From assembly GCF_900098745.1 (NCBI RefSeq), contig NZ_FQTT01000013.1, positions 1 through 64,000 on the forward strand: DNA of 64,000 bases, in the 5' to 3' direction. The translations under genes were made by a program, and so were the position numbers. Shown piece after piece: positions 51,778 through 60,516 of this stretch; position 1 is the stretch's first letter; the number at the start of each line of letters is the position of its first letter. This stretch comes from Actinomyces glycerinitolerans. GTDB lineage: Bacteria; Actinomycetota; Actinomycetes; Actinomycetales; Actinomycetaceae. Under the pieces are notes generated by a model that saw only the letters and a program-made list of their open reading frames with translations, had not been told where the DNA came from and ran no database searches.

Positions 51778-53000
51778 ACCAGCGCCCCCGTCCCCCGGTC
51801 ACTGGGGCTGGTACCCACAAGCTCGGCCTTGACCTGCTCCAGGCTCCTCGGGGGCCGCCCCAACTCCGGATCCGTCTGCTTGGCGACGACCACCTTGTCG
51901 GCGTCGTTGACGTTGGAGAAGTCCACCTTGTTGTGGTTGGCCTGGCGGATGATGAGCAGGGCGCTGAGCAGCAGCAGCACAATCACCCCAATGGTGCCGA
52001 TGACCCCGCCCTTGACGGCGATGAAGGAGGTGACGGCACCAACCACGGCGGCACATGGCAGCGTAATGAGCCAGGCGGCGCCCATCTTCCCAAAGGTGCC
52101 CCAAGAGACCTTGGCGCCTCGGCCGATACCTGTGCCGAGGATCGATCCAGTGCAGATGTGCGTGGTGGACAGGGCGAATCCCAGGTGGGAGGAGGCCAGG
52201 ATGGCGACGGTGGACGTCGTCTCCGCGGCGAATCCCTGCGGCGGATCGATGTGGACCAGGCCCTTGCCCATCGTCCGCATGATGCGCCACCCGCCGGAGT
52301 AGGTGCCCAGCCCGATGGCCGCGCCGGCGGCGAGTACGACCCACGAGTACGGTGCGGATCCCGCCTCCTGGTATCCGGCGGCAATGAGCACCAGGGTGAT
52401 CACCCCCATGGTCTTCTGCCCGTCGGAGGTGCCATGGGCCAGGGCCACCATGGAGGCGGAAATGCGCTGGCCGTTGCGGAACATCTTGTCACCGAACTTG
52501 TCCGTGGGACCGGTAATCCGGTAGCTGACCCAGGTGGCGACAGCCGACGCCGCCGCGGCTACGGCGGGGGCGATCAGGGCGGGCAGCATGATCTTGGAGA
52601 TCACCGTGCCCCAGTGAACCCCCTGGAATCCGGCGGCGACGACGACGGCGCCGATCAGTCCGCCGAACAGGGCGTGTGAGGAGGAGGAGGGGAGGCCCAA
52701 CAGCCAGGTGGCGAGGTTCCAAAGGATCGCACCGGCCAGTCCGGCGAACACCATTTCGGGGGCCGCCTGGATCAGGGCGTCGTCGAACATGCCGTGGGAG
52801 ATCGTCCTGGCGACCTCGGTGGAGAGGGTGGCGCCGACGACGTTCAGGACGGCGGCGATCAGCACGGCGCGCCGCGGCGTGAAGGCGCCCGTGGCAACGG
52901 AGGTTGCCATGGCGTTGGACGAATCGTGGAAGCCGTTGGTGAAGTCGAAGACGAGCGCCGTGACTACGACCACGACCACGATGAAAAGGGTTGTACTCAT
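51774..53000 (-). CDS. pit: inorganic phosphate transporter, PiT family
   Basis: This 408-residue proton- or sodium-linked phosphate symporter has about ten membrane helices. The two PiT signature repeats are FDFTNGFHDSSNAMATSVAT (N-half) and ASMVALAHGTSDGQKTMGVI (C-half). LPSSSSHALFGGLIG is another PiT hallmark. ATG 53000 gives the normal N-terminus STTLFIVVVVVVTALVFDF. A PHO-box-like repeat lies 137 bp upstream, so control by phosphate starvation is possible. Confidence 0.93.
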   Translation of the reverse strand: MSTTLFIVVVVVVTALVFDFTNGFHDSSNAMATSVATGAFTPRRAVLIAAVLNVVGATLSTEVARTISHGMFDDALIQAAPEMVFAGLAGAILWNLATWLLGLPSSSSHALFGGLIGAVVVAAGFQGVHWGTVISKIMLPALIAPAVAAAASAVATWVSYRITGPTDKFGDKMFRNGQRISASMVALAHGTSDGQKTMGVITLVLIAAGYQEAGSAPYSWVVLAAGAAIGLGTYSGGWRIMRTMGKGLVHIDPPQGFAAETTSTVAILASSHLGFALSTTHICTGSILGTGIGRGAKVSWGTFGKMGAAWLITLPCAAVVGAVTSFIAVKGGVIGTIGVIVLLLLSALLIIRQANHNKVDFSNVNDADKVVVAKQTDPELGRPPRSLEQVKAELVGTSPSDRGTGALV

Positions 53001-53136
53001 GCCATTCCCGGTCGGGTGGGCGGGAGCGCGGTCGCGTCGGAGGCTGTCCGGCACTTAACGCACCCGGGTCGTGTGAAAGCGACCTGCTGTCATTTTTACC
53101 CCGCCGGCGCGAGCCGCCGAAGCCCAGACGGAGGGA

Positions 53137-53154
53137 ATTCACCAACTGTTCACT
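53137..53154. promoter_or_regulatory. candidate PHO box upstream of pit
   Basis: ATTCACC-AACT-GTTCACT: two direct repeats at an 11-nt period, resembling the PhoP-binding repeats GTTCACC-N4 known in Streptomyces. It lies 137 bp upstream of the pit start, between divergent pit and hsp70. Confidence 0.45.
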
Positions 53155-53293
53155 CGAGGTGTGGTGGCGGCGACGTCGTCGCTCGGGCCCAGTGGGCCGG
53201 GTCACCCCCGGGGGCCAAGCCGAAGAGTGGCAAAGAGGCCCACGCCTCACCGCTGCGCCGCCGCGCCGCCGGGCACCGGACGGGCCCGAGCGA

Positions 53294-53299
53294 TAGGGT
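53294..53299 (+). promoter_or_regulatory. -10 box of hsp70, leaderless
   Basis: TAGGGT, then 7 nt, then the ATG at 53307, with no ribosome site. Confidence 0.45.
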
Positions 53300-53306
53300 C
53301 GTTTCC

Positions 53307-54902
53307 ATGGCAGCCCGAAGCGGTAGCAGCAATACGCGACAGACCCCCAAGCGTCGGCGCGCACCCTCCGCGCCCCTGGACCTCGGCATTGACCTGGGTA
53401 CGACGCGCACCGTCGTGGCCCGTGCGGACCGAGGCAACTATCCCGTCGTCGGCTTCACCGACACCGACGGCGACGTACACGAGTTCTTCCCCTCACTGAC
53501 GGCGCTCACCGACGACGGCCTGGTACACGGCTTTGCGGCCCGGGCGGCCGCCCGGAACGGCGCACCGCTGCTGCGCAGCCTCAAGCGCCTGCTCTCCTCT
53601 CCCGCGGTCACCGCCCAGACACCCGTGCAGCTCGGTGACGCGAGCTTCACGGTGCTGGAGCTATTGACCAGTTTCCTGACGACAGTGCGTGCACAGCTGA
53701 CCGACTCCGGCGCATTGGAGGGCGCGGACCCGGGCTCCGAGGACGCCAACATCGTGGTGGCGGTACCGGCGCACGCCTATGGAGCGCAGCGGCTGATCAC
53801 CCTGGACGCCTTCCGGGCGGCCGGCTTCCACGTCACCGCGATGCTTAACGAGCCCAGCGCCGCCGGCTTCGAGTACACCCACCGCAAGTCCGCGACCGTG
53901 TCCTCCCGGCGCACTCGGGTGCTGGTGTATGACCTGGGCGGCGGCACATTCGACACCTCGCTGGTGGACGTGCGTGGTCGGTCGCACGAGGTTCTCGCCT
54001 CACGCGGGGCCTCCGACCTCGGCGGCGACGACCTCGACCTGCTGCTCGCCCAGCTGGTGCTGGACCGGGCCGGGGTGGCCGAGGAGGAGCTGACCAGCAG
54101 GGAGCAGGATGACCTGCTCGACGAGTGCCGCGACGCCAAGGAGTCGATGGCACCGCAGACCCGGCGCCTGCTGATCACCTTGCGTGGCAGGGACGTGGTA
54201 CTGCCGGCGGCGGACTTCTACGCCGCCGCGACGCCGCTGCTCCAGCGCAGCCTGGACACCATGGCCCCGCTGATCGGCCGACTGGACGACGGCGGACCCG
54301 ACCTGGCCGACATTGCCGGCATCTACCTGGTGGGCGGTGGCTCCGCCTTCCCGCTGGTGCCGCGGCTGCTGCGGGAGCGCTTCGGACGGAGGGTGCACCG
54401 CTCCCCCTACCCGGGCGCCTCCACCGCGATCGGCCTGGCCATCGCCGCCGACCGCAATGCGGAGGTGGCACTCACCGACCGGCTCTCCCGCGGCTTCGGC
54501 GTTTTCCGGGAGGCCGACGCCGGTGCGCGCACCGTGTTCGACGCCCTGCTGACCGAGGAATCGGTGCAGGAGCGGGCCGACGGCGAGTCCGGCACGATCA
54601 TCACCCGCCGCTACCCGGCCGTACACAACATCGGCCGCTACCGGTTCGTGGAGTGCGCCGGGGTGGATGCATCCGGCGAGCCACGTGGCCGGCTCGCGCC
54701 TTATGAGGATGTGCTGTTTCCCTTCGACCGCTCCTTGCGCGATGCCGAGGACCTGGCGGCGATACCGGTGCATCGGCTCGGCAACGGCCCACAGGTGGAG
54801 GAGCGCTACGAGATCGACGGTGCGGGGCTCATTCGCGTGACATTGACGGACCTGTCGGACGGCTACTCGCGCACCTACGTGCTGGGCCGTCGTACCGCCT
54901 GA
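53307..54902 (+). CDS. non-canonical Hsp70 (DnaK-like), short substrate domain
   Basis: The 531 residues have a complete actin-fold ATPase domain: DLGIDLGTTRTVVARAD (phosphate 1), VLVYDLGGGTFDTSLVDV (phosphate 2), GIYLVGGGSAFPLVPRLL (adenosine). A basic N-terminal tail of about 24 residues (QTPKRRRAPSAP) precedes it. After about residue 385 there is only one beta-type region; the alpha-helical lid and the acidic C-terminus of DnaK are absent. Canonical DnaK is longer (about 600-640), so this is a specialised Hsp70, not the main DnaK. No dnaJ or grpE lies nearby. Its client or partner is unknown. Confidence 0.88.
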   Translation: MAARSGSSNTRQTPKRRRAPSAPLDLGIDLGTTRTVVARADRGNYPVVGFTDTDGDVHEFFPSLTALTDDGLVHGFAARAAARNGAPLLRSLKRLLSSPAVTAQTPVQLGDASFTVLELLTSFLTTVRAQLTDSGALEGADPGSEDANIVVAVPAHAYGAQRLITLDAFRAAGFHVTAMLNEPSAAGFEYTHRKSATVSSRRTRVLVYDLGGGTFDTSLVDVRGRSHEVLASRGASDLGGDDLDLLLAQLVLDRAGVAEEELTSREQDDLLDECRDAKESMAPQTRRLLITLRGRDVVLPAADFYAAATPLLQRSLDTMAPLIGRLDDGGPDLADIAGIYLVGGGSAFPLVPRLLRERFGRRVHRSPYPGASTAIGLAIAADRNAEVALTDRLSRGFGVFREADAGARTVFDALLTEESVQERADGESGTIITRRYPAVHNIGRYRFVECAGVDASGEPRGRLAPYEDVLFPFDRSLRDAEDLAAIPVHRLGNGPQVEERYEIDGAGLIRVTLTDLSDGYSRTYVLGRRTA

Positions 54903-54907
54903 AGTAC

Positions 54908-54951
54908 GACGCCGCCCGGCGTGCGCCTTGAGGCGCACGCCGGGCGGCGTC
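54908..54951. terminator. 20-bp perfect bidirectional hairpin
   Basis: Arms 54908-54927 and 54932-54951 pair without a mismatch around the loop TTGA. It is placed between the convergent hsp70 and aldo/keto reductase genes and serves both. Confidence 0.92.
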
Positions 54952-54970
54952 GGTTCTGTTGCCGGTTGTC

Positions 54971-55936
54971 TCAGACCTGATCCGAGGCCCGGGTGAGCGC
55001 CGCGGTCTCGTCCGCGGTGAGCGTGAGCGTGAGGGCGTCGACGATGGGTCCGAGCTGTTCGAGGGTGCGCGCGGAGGCCAGCGGGGCCACCACACCGGGG
55101 CGGTCTCGCAGCCAGGCCAGGGCGACCGCGGCGGGGGCGACGTCGTGCGCAGCAGCAACCTCGCGCAGCACGTCCACGACGGCGAAGCACTCCGGGCGCA
55201 GGTAGTCCTCCACCCAGCCGCCGCGCGGCGAGGCCACCTCCGCGCCGGTCGCGGCGGCGGGCCGGTATTTGCCGGTGAGGAATCCGGAGGCGAGGGCGAA
55301 GTAGGGCACCATGCCCAGCTGGTGAGCGGCGGCAACCTCCCCGCGGTTGCCGGGGCCCTCGACGTCGTGCCGGTGCACCAGGTTGTAGTGGGGTTGGAGC
55401 GCAACCGGAGCCGCGAAGTCATTGGCGGCGGCGATGGCGCACCACTCCTCAACGCGGTCGGGGGTGTAGTTGGACAGCGCCACGTGGCGGGTCTTGCCGG
55501 CGACACGCGCCTCCTCGAAGGCGGCGACCGTTTCCTCCAGCGGCGTGTTCGGGTCGTCGTAGTGGGCGTAGTAGACGTCCACGTGGTCGGTGTGCAGCCG
55601 CTCCAGAGACTCGTCCAGGGCGGTGCGGATGTTGCCGGCGGCGAGGCCTTCGCGCCCGGGCTTGGTGGCTACCTTGGTGGCGATGATGACGTCGTCGCGG
55701 CGGCCGCGGTCCGCCAGCCAGCTACCGATCACGGCCTCGGACTCGCCGCCGACGTGGCCTTCGGCCCAGTGGGAGTAGCCGTCGGCCGTGTCGATGAAGT
55801 TTCCGCCGGCGTCCACGTAGGCGTCCAGAATGCGGTGGGCGGTGGGTTCGTCGGCCGTCCAACCGAAGACGTTCCCACCCAGACCGATGGGGCTGACGGA
55901 AACATCGGAGTTCCCGAGTGTTCTGGTTGGCGCCAT
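54971..55936 (-). CDS. aldo/keto reductase
   Basis: This 321-residue NADPH-dependent oxidoreductase shows the family tetrad: Asp and Tyr in FIDTADGYSHWAEG, Lys in VIIATKVATK and His in VDVYYAHYDDP. The start RTLGNSDVSVSPIGLGGNVFG and the C-terminal VVAPLASARTLEQLG are typical of the AKR_Tas-like group. Its substrate is unknown. It follows the MerR gene at a distance of 23 nt on the same strand. Confidence 0.9.
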   Translation of the reverse strand: MAPTRTLGNSDVSVSPIGLGGNVFGWTADEPTAHRILDAYVDAGGNFIDTADGYSHWAEGHVGGESEAVIGSWLADRGRRDDVIIATKVATKPGREGLAAGNIRTALDESLERLHTDHVDVYYAHYDDPNTPLEETVAAFEEARVAGKTRHVALSNYTPDRVEEWCAIAAANDFAAPVALQPHYNLVHRHDVEGPGNRGEVAAAHQLGMVPYFALASGFLTGKYRPAAATGAEVASPRGGWVEDYLRPECFAVVDVLREVAAAHDVAPAAVALAWLRDRPGVVAPLASARTLEQLGPIVDALTLTLTADETAALTRASDQV

Positions 55937-55959
55937 GTTGTACCTCTTCGAGTTTGTTA

Positions 55960-56532
55960 TCAGACCGCCTGCTGCTTGGCCGCACGGCGCTTGGCGAGCT
56001 CATCCTCGACGACCGGGGCGTCGGCGGCGTGCTCGACCGGAAGCTCGGCGAGCGATCCCTCGATCTCATGCCAGACGCGTCCGACCGCGATGCCGAAGAC
56101 GCCCTGGCCGCCCTGGACCAGGTCCACGACCTCGTCGGCGCTGGTGCACTCGTAAACGGAGGCGCCGTCGCTCATCAGGGTGATCGAGGTCAGGTCCTCG
56201 ACCCCGCGCGCGTGCAGGGCGTTGATGGCCACCCGGATCTGCTGGAGTGAGACCCCGGTGTCGAGCAGGCGCTTGACGATCTTGAGCAACAGGATGTCGC
56301 GGAACGCGTACAGCCTCTGGGAGCCGGAGCCCTTGGCTCCACGGATGGAGGGCTCGACCAGGCCCGTGCGGGCCCAGTAGTCCAGTTGCCGGTAGGTGAT
56401 GCCGGCGGCGCGGCAGGCGACCGGTCCGCGATAGCCGGTGTTGACGTCCAGGTGCGGGAGCGGGTCACCGAAGAGCATCCCCTGCGTGTGCTGGGGTGCG
56501 GGTGCGTGAAGACTCGCTTCGTTGGCGCTCAC
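55960..56532 (-). CDS. MerR-family regulator (Rv1830-like)
   Basis: The 190-residue protein has a MerR winged-helix region: GPVACRAAGITYRQLDYWAR, SQRLYAFRDILLLKIVKRLL and GVSLQQIRVAINALHARG. GTG 56532 is chosen because AGGAG lies 9 nt upstream. It is the last member of the conserved garA-ftsR-bifunctional nuclease-MerR block, corresponding in order to Rv1827-Rv1830 of M. tuberculosis. It has its own promoter (56605-56633) and a tandem TTGAG repeat that may be its operator. Confidence 0.87.
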   Translation of the reverse strand: MSANEASLHAPAPQHTQGMLFGDPLPHLDVNTGYRGPVACRAAGITYRQLDYWARTGLVEPSIRGAKGSGSQRLYAFRDILLLKIVKRLLDTGVSLQQIRVAINALHARGVEDLTSITLMSDGASVYECTSADEVVDLVQGGQGVFGIAVGRVWHEIEGSLAELPVEHAADAPVVEDELAKRRAAKQQAV

Positions 56533-56604
56533 TTGCCGGCTCCTGTCGAGATCGGGGCGTGCGCGGGGACGCACGCGCGGGCCGGTCCTCCCGGCCACTG
56601 CTCC

Positions 56605-56677
56605 ACGATAGAACCCGTCGTGGGCGGACTCAATGTCAGGCACGCCGAACAAACGGCATTGAGTTGAGGTTGAGGTT
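56605..56677 (-). promoter_or_regulatory. promoter and tandem TTGAG repeat before the MerR gene
   Basis: On the minus strand TTGAGT (56628-56633) and TATCGT (56605-56610) are 17 bp apart. Upstream, TTGAG-TTGAGG-TTGAGG runs at 56659-56677 (plus-strand reading). Tandem copies of this kind are candidate MerR binding sites. The rest of the 298-bp gap holds a TGTGAC/GTCACA pair (near 56747-56783) but no gene. Confidence 0.5.
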
Positions 56678-56830
56678 CACGCTCGACTCCCCCGCTGCTC
56701 CGACGGCGCGAAATTGCGCGGATAACCCGCAACACCCGCAAGAGAAATGTGACGCGATGCACATCAACTTTCACATCTGTCACAAGAGCCACGCGTGTCG
56801 CAGAAAGCCGACCGGTCGGGACGGGCGGGG

Positions 56831-57304
56831 TCACGCATCTTCCGAGACGGCCCCGTCCAACTCCCGCCGCCACCGCAGCATGCGCTGCTGCAATGCCTCC
56901 TCGCCCAGATCGATGCCGCGCAACCGCAGCAGCGCGTCGGTGGCCAGCATCGGCAGGGACAGCACGTCGGCCAGAATCAGCGCGTCGCTGGGGACACAGG
57001 GCACCACCTTCGGCAGGCCGGGTGCCGCGGCGTCGAGCACCGCGGCGGCGCATAGGCCGCCGTCCGCATCGACGTCGAGCTCCACCCGCAGTATGGCCGA
57101 GCCGAAAGCATCCACGCAGGCAGTCAGAAACGGCACCCAGCTGGGGGGCCGGTTGTGGCTGGGGGTGCTCAGCAGCAGTCCGTCCCGCGCCCCCACGGGG
57201 ACGGTGATCATGCCAGGGCCCCCGTCCTCCATGAGGACGGCGACCAGGCCTGAGTCCGGGACCGTGGAACGGACTCCCATCAGTGACATGGTCCGCACGC
57301 TCAT
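56831..57304 (-). CDS. bifunctional nuclease family protein (DUF151)
   Basis: This 157-residue DUF151 protein has the C-terminal core CVPSDALILADVLSLPMLAT, corresponding to the ARPSDAIALAL segment of plant and bacterial bifunctional nucleases, although the N-terminal catalytic region is divergent. It corresponds in position to Rv1829. The function in actinobacteria is not settled. It lies between ftsR (77-nt gap) and the MerR gene. Confidence 0.82.
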   Translation of the reverse strand: MSVRTMSLMGVRSTVPDSGLVAVLMEDGGPGMITVPVGARDGLLLSTPSHNRPPSWVPFLTACVDAFGSAILRVELDVDADGGLCAAAVLDAAAPGLPKVVPCVPSDALILADVLSLPMLATDALLRLRGIDLGEEALQQRMLRWRRELDGAVSEDA

Positions 57305-57381
57305 AACCTACCGGCGGGTCGGCGGTGCTGTCCTGGGAACGGTGACAGAAGTATCTGGAGTAGCCGACTGGTATACGACGG

Positions 57382-58125
57382 TCAGCGCAGCGCGTCGACG
57401 GCGTGGTGCAGCAGGCTGGTGTGCAGCTGCGCCAGCACCCCGGCCAGTTCCGCGGCCGCGTCCTCCCCCGCCGTCGTTGAGCGACTGCGCTTGTGCTGGG
57501 TGGCCAGTTCGATGGCGTCGGCCTCACGCTCGGCGGCGCTGCGCACCGTCCGCAGATTGCGCAGGGGCACGCCCAGCCGGCCCGCCCTGAGCGCGAGCGA
57601 CACGGTGGTGAGGGCACGGGAGTCGAAGCGGCCGTGCGCGTCGGGCACAATGATGCCGATCGTCACGAGTTCCTCGATCTGCGCCAGCGACGCCCCCGAG
57701 TGGTGCACCAGGTCATCGGCGTCGAAGGCGCCGGCCACGGTACGGCCGTCCGAGGCCACCACCCGCGCCACCGGGGCCGGCGGCGGGGCGTCCATATCCC
57801 CGTCCAACTCCGTCAGACGCTCGCGAATCACCGACAGCGGCAGGTACTCGTCGCGCTGCGCGGTCAGGGTGTAGCGCAGCCGCTCCATGTCGGCGACCGA
57901 GTAGCGCCGATAGCCATTGCCGACCCGGTGCGGGGAGATGAGTCCCTCGGCCTCGAGATAACGCACCTTGGAGACGGACAGCGCAGGGAACTCGGCTTTG
58001 AGGCGGTCGACCACCTCACCGATCTTCATCGCCGGCTCGCGGGAGACCCCGCGCGGCCACGGTTCGGATCCCTCGGCGGGCGCCAAGTCGTCGGCCGCCC
58101 CACGCCGGGCGGCGGCGCCGGTCAC
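57382..58125 (-). CDS. ftsR: MerR-family cell-division regulator FtsR
   Basis: The 247-residue regulator has an N-terminal MerR HTH (KIGEVVDRLKAEFPALSVSK, VRYLEAEGLISPHRVGNGYR) after a disordered N-terminus, and a coiled region with LREERLTELD-like SVIRERLTELDGDMD. FtsR activates ftsZ in corynebacteria. It overlaps garA by 4 nt. ATG 58125 is used; an internal ATG before KIGEV would give a shorter form. Confidence 0.87.
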   Translation of the reverse strand: MTGAAARRGAADDLAPAEGSEPWPRGVSREPAMKIGEVVDRLKAEFPALSVSKVRYLEAEGLISPHRVGNGYRRYSVADMERLRYTLTAQRDEYLPLSVIRERLTELDGDMDAPPPAPVARVVASDGRTVAGAFDADDLVHHSGASLAQIEELVTIGIIVPDAHGRFDSRALTTVSLALRAGRLGVPLRNLRTVRSAAEREADAIELATQHKRSRSTTAGEDAAAELAGVLAQLHTSLLHHAVDALR

Positions 58126-58568
58126 TGCGCGGCCCGCTGGGGCGCGGGGTGGTAGGTCATGCGGTACTTGCCGATCTGGACCTCATCGCCCGCGCGCAGG
58201 GCCACCTGCTCCACGCGCTGGCGGTTTACGTAGGTGCCGTTGAGCGAGCCCTGATCGCGCACGGAGAAGCCGCCGGCGGGCAGCGCGGTGAAGACCGCGT
58301 GCTTGCGGGAAACCGTGACGTCGTCGAGGAAAATGTCTGCGCGCGGGTGCCGTCCGACGGTTGTCTCGGCGGAATCGAGCAGGAAGCGAGCGCCGGCGGT
58401 CGGTCCCTGCTGCACCAGGAGCAGCGCCGTGCCCGCGGGCAGTGCCGCGATGGCGGCCCGGTCCTGAGCGGAGATGCCCACTGAGGGGACGTCGGGCTCA
58501 ACGGGGACGCCAATCGCCCCGAAGGCCTGGGTCGAGGTGGGATCCGGTTCCATCGGCGTGCTCGACAT
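58122..58568 (-). CDS. garA: FHA-domain regulator GarA/OdhI
   Basis: This 148-residue FHA protein regulates 2-oxoglutarate metabolism (OdhI in corynebacteria, GarA in mycobacteria). The FHA domain (about 60-140) has TVGRHPRADIFLDDVTVSRK and DQGSLNGTYVNRQRVE. The N-terminal tail has Thr/Ser in PDPTSTQAFG, in the place of the ETTS phosphothreonine motif of GarA, but the exact motif is not conserved. A GAGGGGAA ribosome site precedes the ATG. It heads the conserved garA-ftsR block. Confidence 0.9.
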   Translation of the reverse strand: MSSTPMEPDPTSTQAFGAIGVPVEPDVPSVGISAQDRAAIAALPAGTALLLVQQGPTAGARFLLDSAETTVGRHPRADIFLDDVTVSRKHAVFTALPAGGFSVRDQGSLNGTYVNRQRVEQVALRAGDEVQIGKYRMTYHPAPQRAAQ

Positions 58569-58719
58569 CTGTTCCCCTCCGGTCGGGCGGTGCCGGTCGC
58601 ACCGCTGTGGTCAAACCATACCGTTGCCGCGGTGGGCCGCCGCAATGCGTGGTCCGGAAAAGGTCCCGGCCGGGGCCGGATGCGGCTGATGGCGTTTCAC
58701 CCGGCCCCGAGTCCAGGAC

Positions 58720-60204
58720 TCAGTTCCACTTCTCCTCGGCGCGGCCCGGCTCGGCCCACAGCACGTGGTAGACGCCCTCGGGGTCGTCCACACGGTGATA
58801 GGTGTGAGAGCCGAAGAAGTCGCGCTGTCCCTGGATGAGAGCGGCGGGCAGGCGCTGGGCGCGCAGCTGGTCCACGTAGGCCAACGAGGCCGCGAAAGCC
58901 GGTGCGGGCACGCCCGCCAGGGCGGCGGCGGAGACCACCTGCCGCCAGGCCGGCAGGGCGGCTCGCAGCGCGTCCGCGAAGGTGGGGGCCGTCAGCAGGC
59001 TGGGCAGCTGGGGGTCGGCCTCGTAGGCGCGGGTTATGTCGTCCAGGAAGCGGGCGCGAATGATGCAGCCGCCGCGCCAGATGCGGGCCATGGCGCCCAG
59101 GTCCACATTCCAGTCGTGCTGTGCGGACGCGGTGGCGATCTCGTCGAAGCCCTGGGCGTAGGCGGCGATCTTGGACCCGTACAGGGCCTGGCGCACGGCG
59201 TCGACGAAGGCGTCGCGCTCGGGGCCGGCGGCCAGATGCGGCACGGTGGTGCCGGCGTTCAGGCCTGCGGCCCGCACGGCGGCCCGCTGCGCGGGAGCGG
59301 AGGAGGCCGCCCGCGCGAAGGTGGCCTCCGCGATGGCGGGCACGGCCACGCCCAGGTCCAGGGCCGTGCGGGTGGTCCAGGCGCCCGTCCCCTTCTGGCC
59401 GGCGGCGTCCACGATCACGTCCACGAAGGGCGCGCCCGTGGCCGGGTCCACCCGGTCCAGGACCTCGGTGGTGATGTCGATCAGGTAGGAGTCCAGCTCG
59501 GAGTGCTTCCAGTCGCGGAAGACGTCGGCGATCTCGGGCACGCTCATTCCGGCCACGCCGCGCAGCAGATCGTAGGCCTCGGCGATCAGCTGCATGTCGG
59601 CGTACTCAATGCCGTTGTGCACCATCTTCACGAAGTGGCCGGCGCCGCCGGGGCCGACGTGCGTGCAGCAGGGCTCGCCGTCCACGTGGGCGGAGATGGA
59701 CTCCAGCAGCGGCCCGAGGCGCTCGTAGGAGGCGTCGGTGCCGCCGGGCATGATCGAGGGGCCGAGCAGTGCCCCCTCCTCACCACCGGACACACCCATG
59801 CCAACGAAGTGGATGCCCTGCTCGCGCAGGGAGGTCTCGCGACGCTCGGTGTCCTCATAGAAGGTGTTGCCGGCGTCGACGATGATGTCTCCCGGCTCCA
59901 GCAACTCGCGCAACTGCTCGATGACCGCCTCGGTGGCGGAGCCGGCCTGCACCATGATGATCACGGCGCGCGGCCGCCGCAGCGAGGCGACGAAAGCGGC
60001 CGCGTCGACGGCCGGCACGAAGTCGCCCTCGCCCCCGTGCAGGTCCATGAGCCGCTCCGTGCGGGCCGGGGTGCGGTTGAACACCGCGACCGAGTGACCA
60101 TGGCGGGCGAGGTTGCGAGCCAGGTTGGCGCCCATCACCCCCAGCCCGTACACGCCTATATCCGCTGAGGCGGGCTGCGGGACGAAGTCGCTCGCTGAAC
60201 TCAT
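58720..60204 (-). CDS. gnd: 6-phosphogluconate dehydrogenase, decarboxylating
   Basis: Gnd turns 6-phosphogluconate into ribulose 5-phosphate, CO2 and NADPH. The 494 residues have the Rossmann motif GVYGLGVMGANLARNLARHG, NTFYEDTERRE, GVSGGEEGALLGPSIMPGG and VKMVHNGIEYADMQLIAEAY. GAGGA precedes ATG 60204. It is divergent from zwf-opcA-pgl, so the complete oxidative pentose phosphate branch is present here. Confidence 0.96.
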   Translation of the reverse strand: MSSASDFVPQPASADIGVYGLGVMGANLARNLARHGHSVAVFNRTPARTERLMDLHGGEGDFVPAVDAAAFVASLRRPRAVIIMVQAGSATEAVIEQLRELLEPGDIIVDAGNTFYEDTERRETSLREQGIHFVGMGVSGGEEGALLGPSIMPGGTDASYERLGPLLESISAHVDGEPCCTHVGPGGAGHFVKMVHNGIEYADMQLIAEAYDLLRGVAGMSVPEIADVFRDWKHSELDSYLIDITTEVLDRVDPATGAPFVDVIVDAAGQKGTGAWTTRTALDLGVAVPAIAEATFARAASSAPAQRAAVRAAGLNAGTTVPHLAAGPERDAFVDAVRQALYGSKIAAYAQGFDEIATASAQHDWNVDLGAMARIWRGGCIIRARFLDDITRAYEADPQLPSLLTAPTFADALRAALPAWRQVVSAAALAGVPAPAFAASLAYVDQLRAQRLPAALIQGQRDFFGSHTYHRVDDPEGVYHVLWAEPGRAEEKWN

Positions 60205-60516
60205 CGCAATCCTCTTCTGCCCGTCCGCACGGGCCACGGTTCTGGGATCGGTTATTGGGCAAGGTTACGCGCCGGGCAGGCTCCCGGCGCGCCCCAGAGC
60301 CTACCGTTGGGGCCGTCGCGTCGTACACGGCCGGTGAGAACTTGAAACACGCCCTGACAGACACCCCCTCGACACCCGCCCTGCCCGGCGTCGGTGTCGG
60401 CCGAGCGCATAGAGTGGATACGGTCGGCCCTGCACCGCATCCGGGATCCGAGTGGGCGTCACGGTCGGCCGCAACCACCCACCGGGAAGAAGAACAGGAA
60501 GGCGCAGAAGGCACCC
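60205..60516. other. 312-bp gap between divergent gnd and zwf
   Basis: No gene is seen. A possible -10 for zwf is TAGAGT (60410-60415). No palindrome stands out. Confidence 0.3.

Larger units (their letters stand above)
53001..53306. other. 306-bp gap between divergent pit and hsp70
   Basis: No gene is seen. It contains the PHO-box-like repeat at 53137-53154 and the hsp70 -10 box at 53294. The remainder has no clear structure. Confidence 0.5.
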
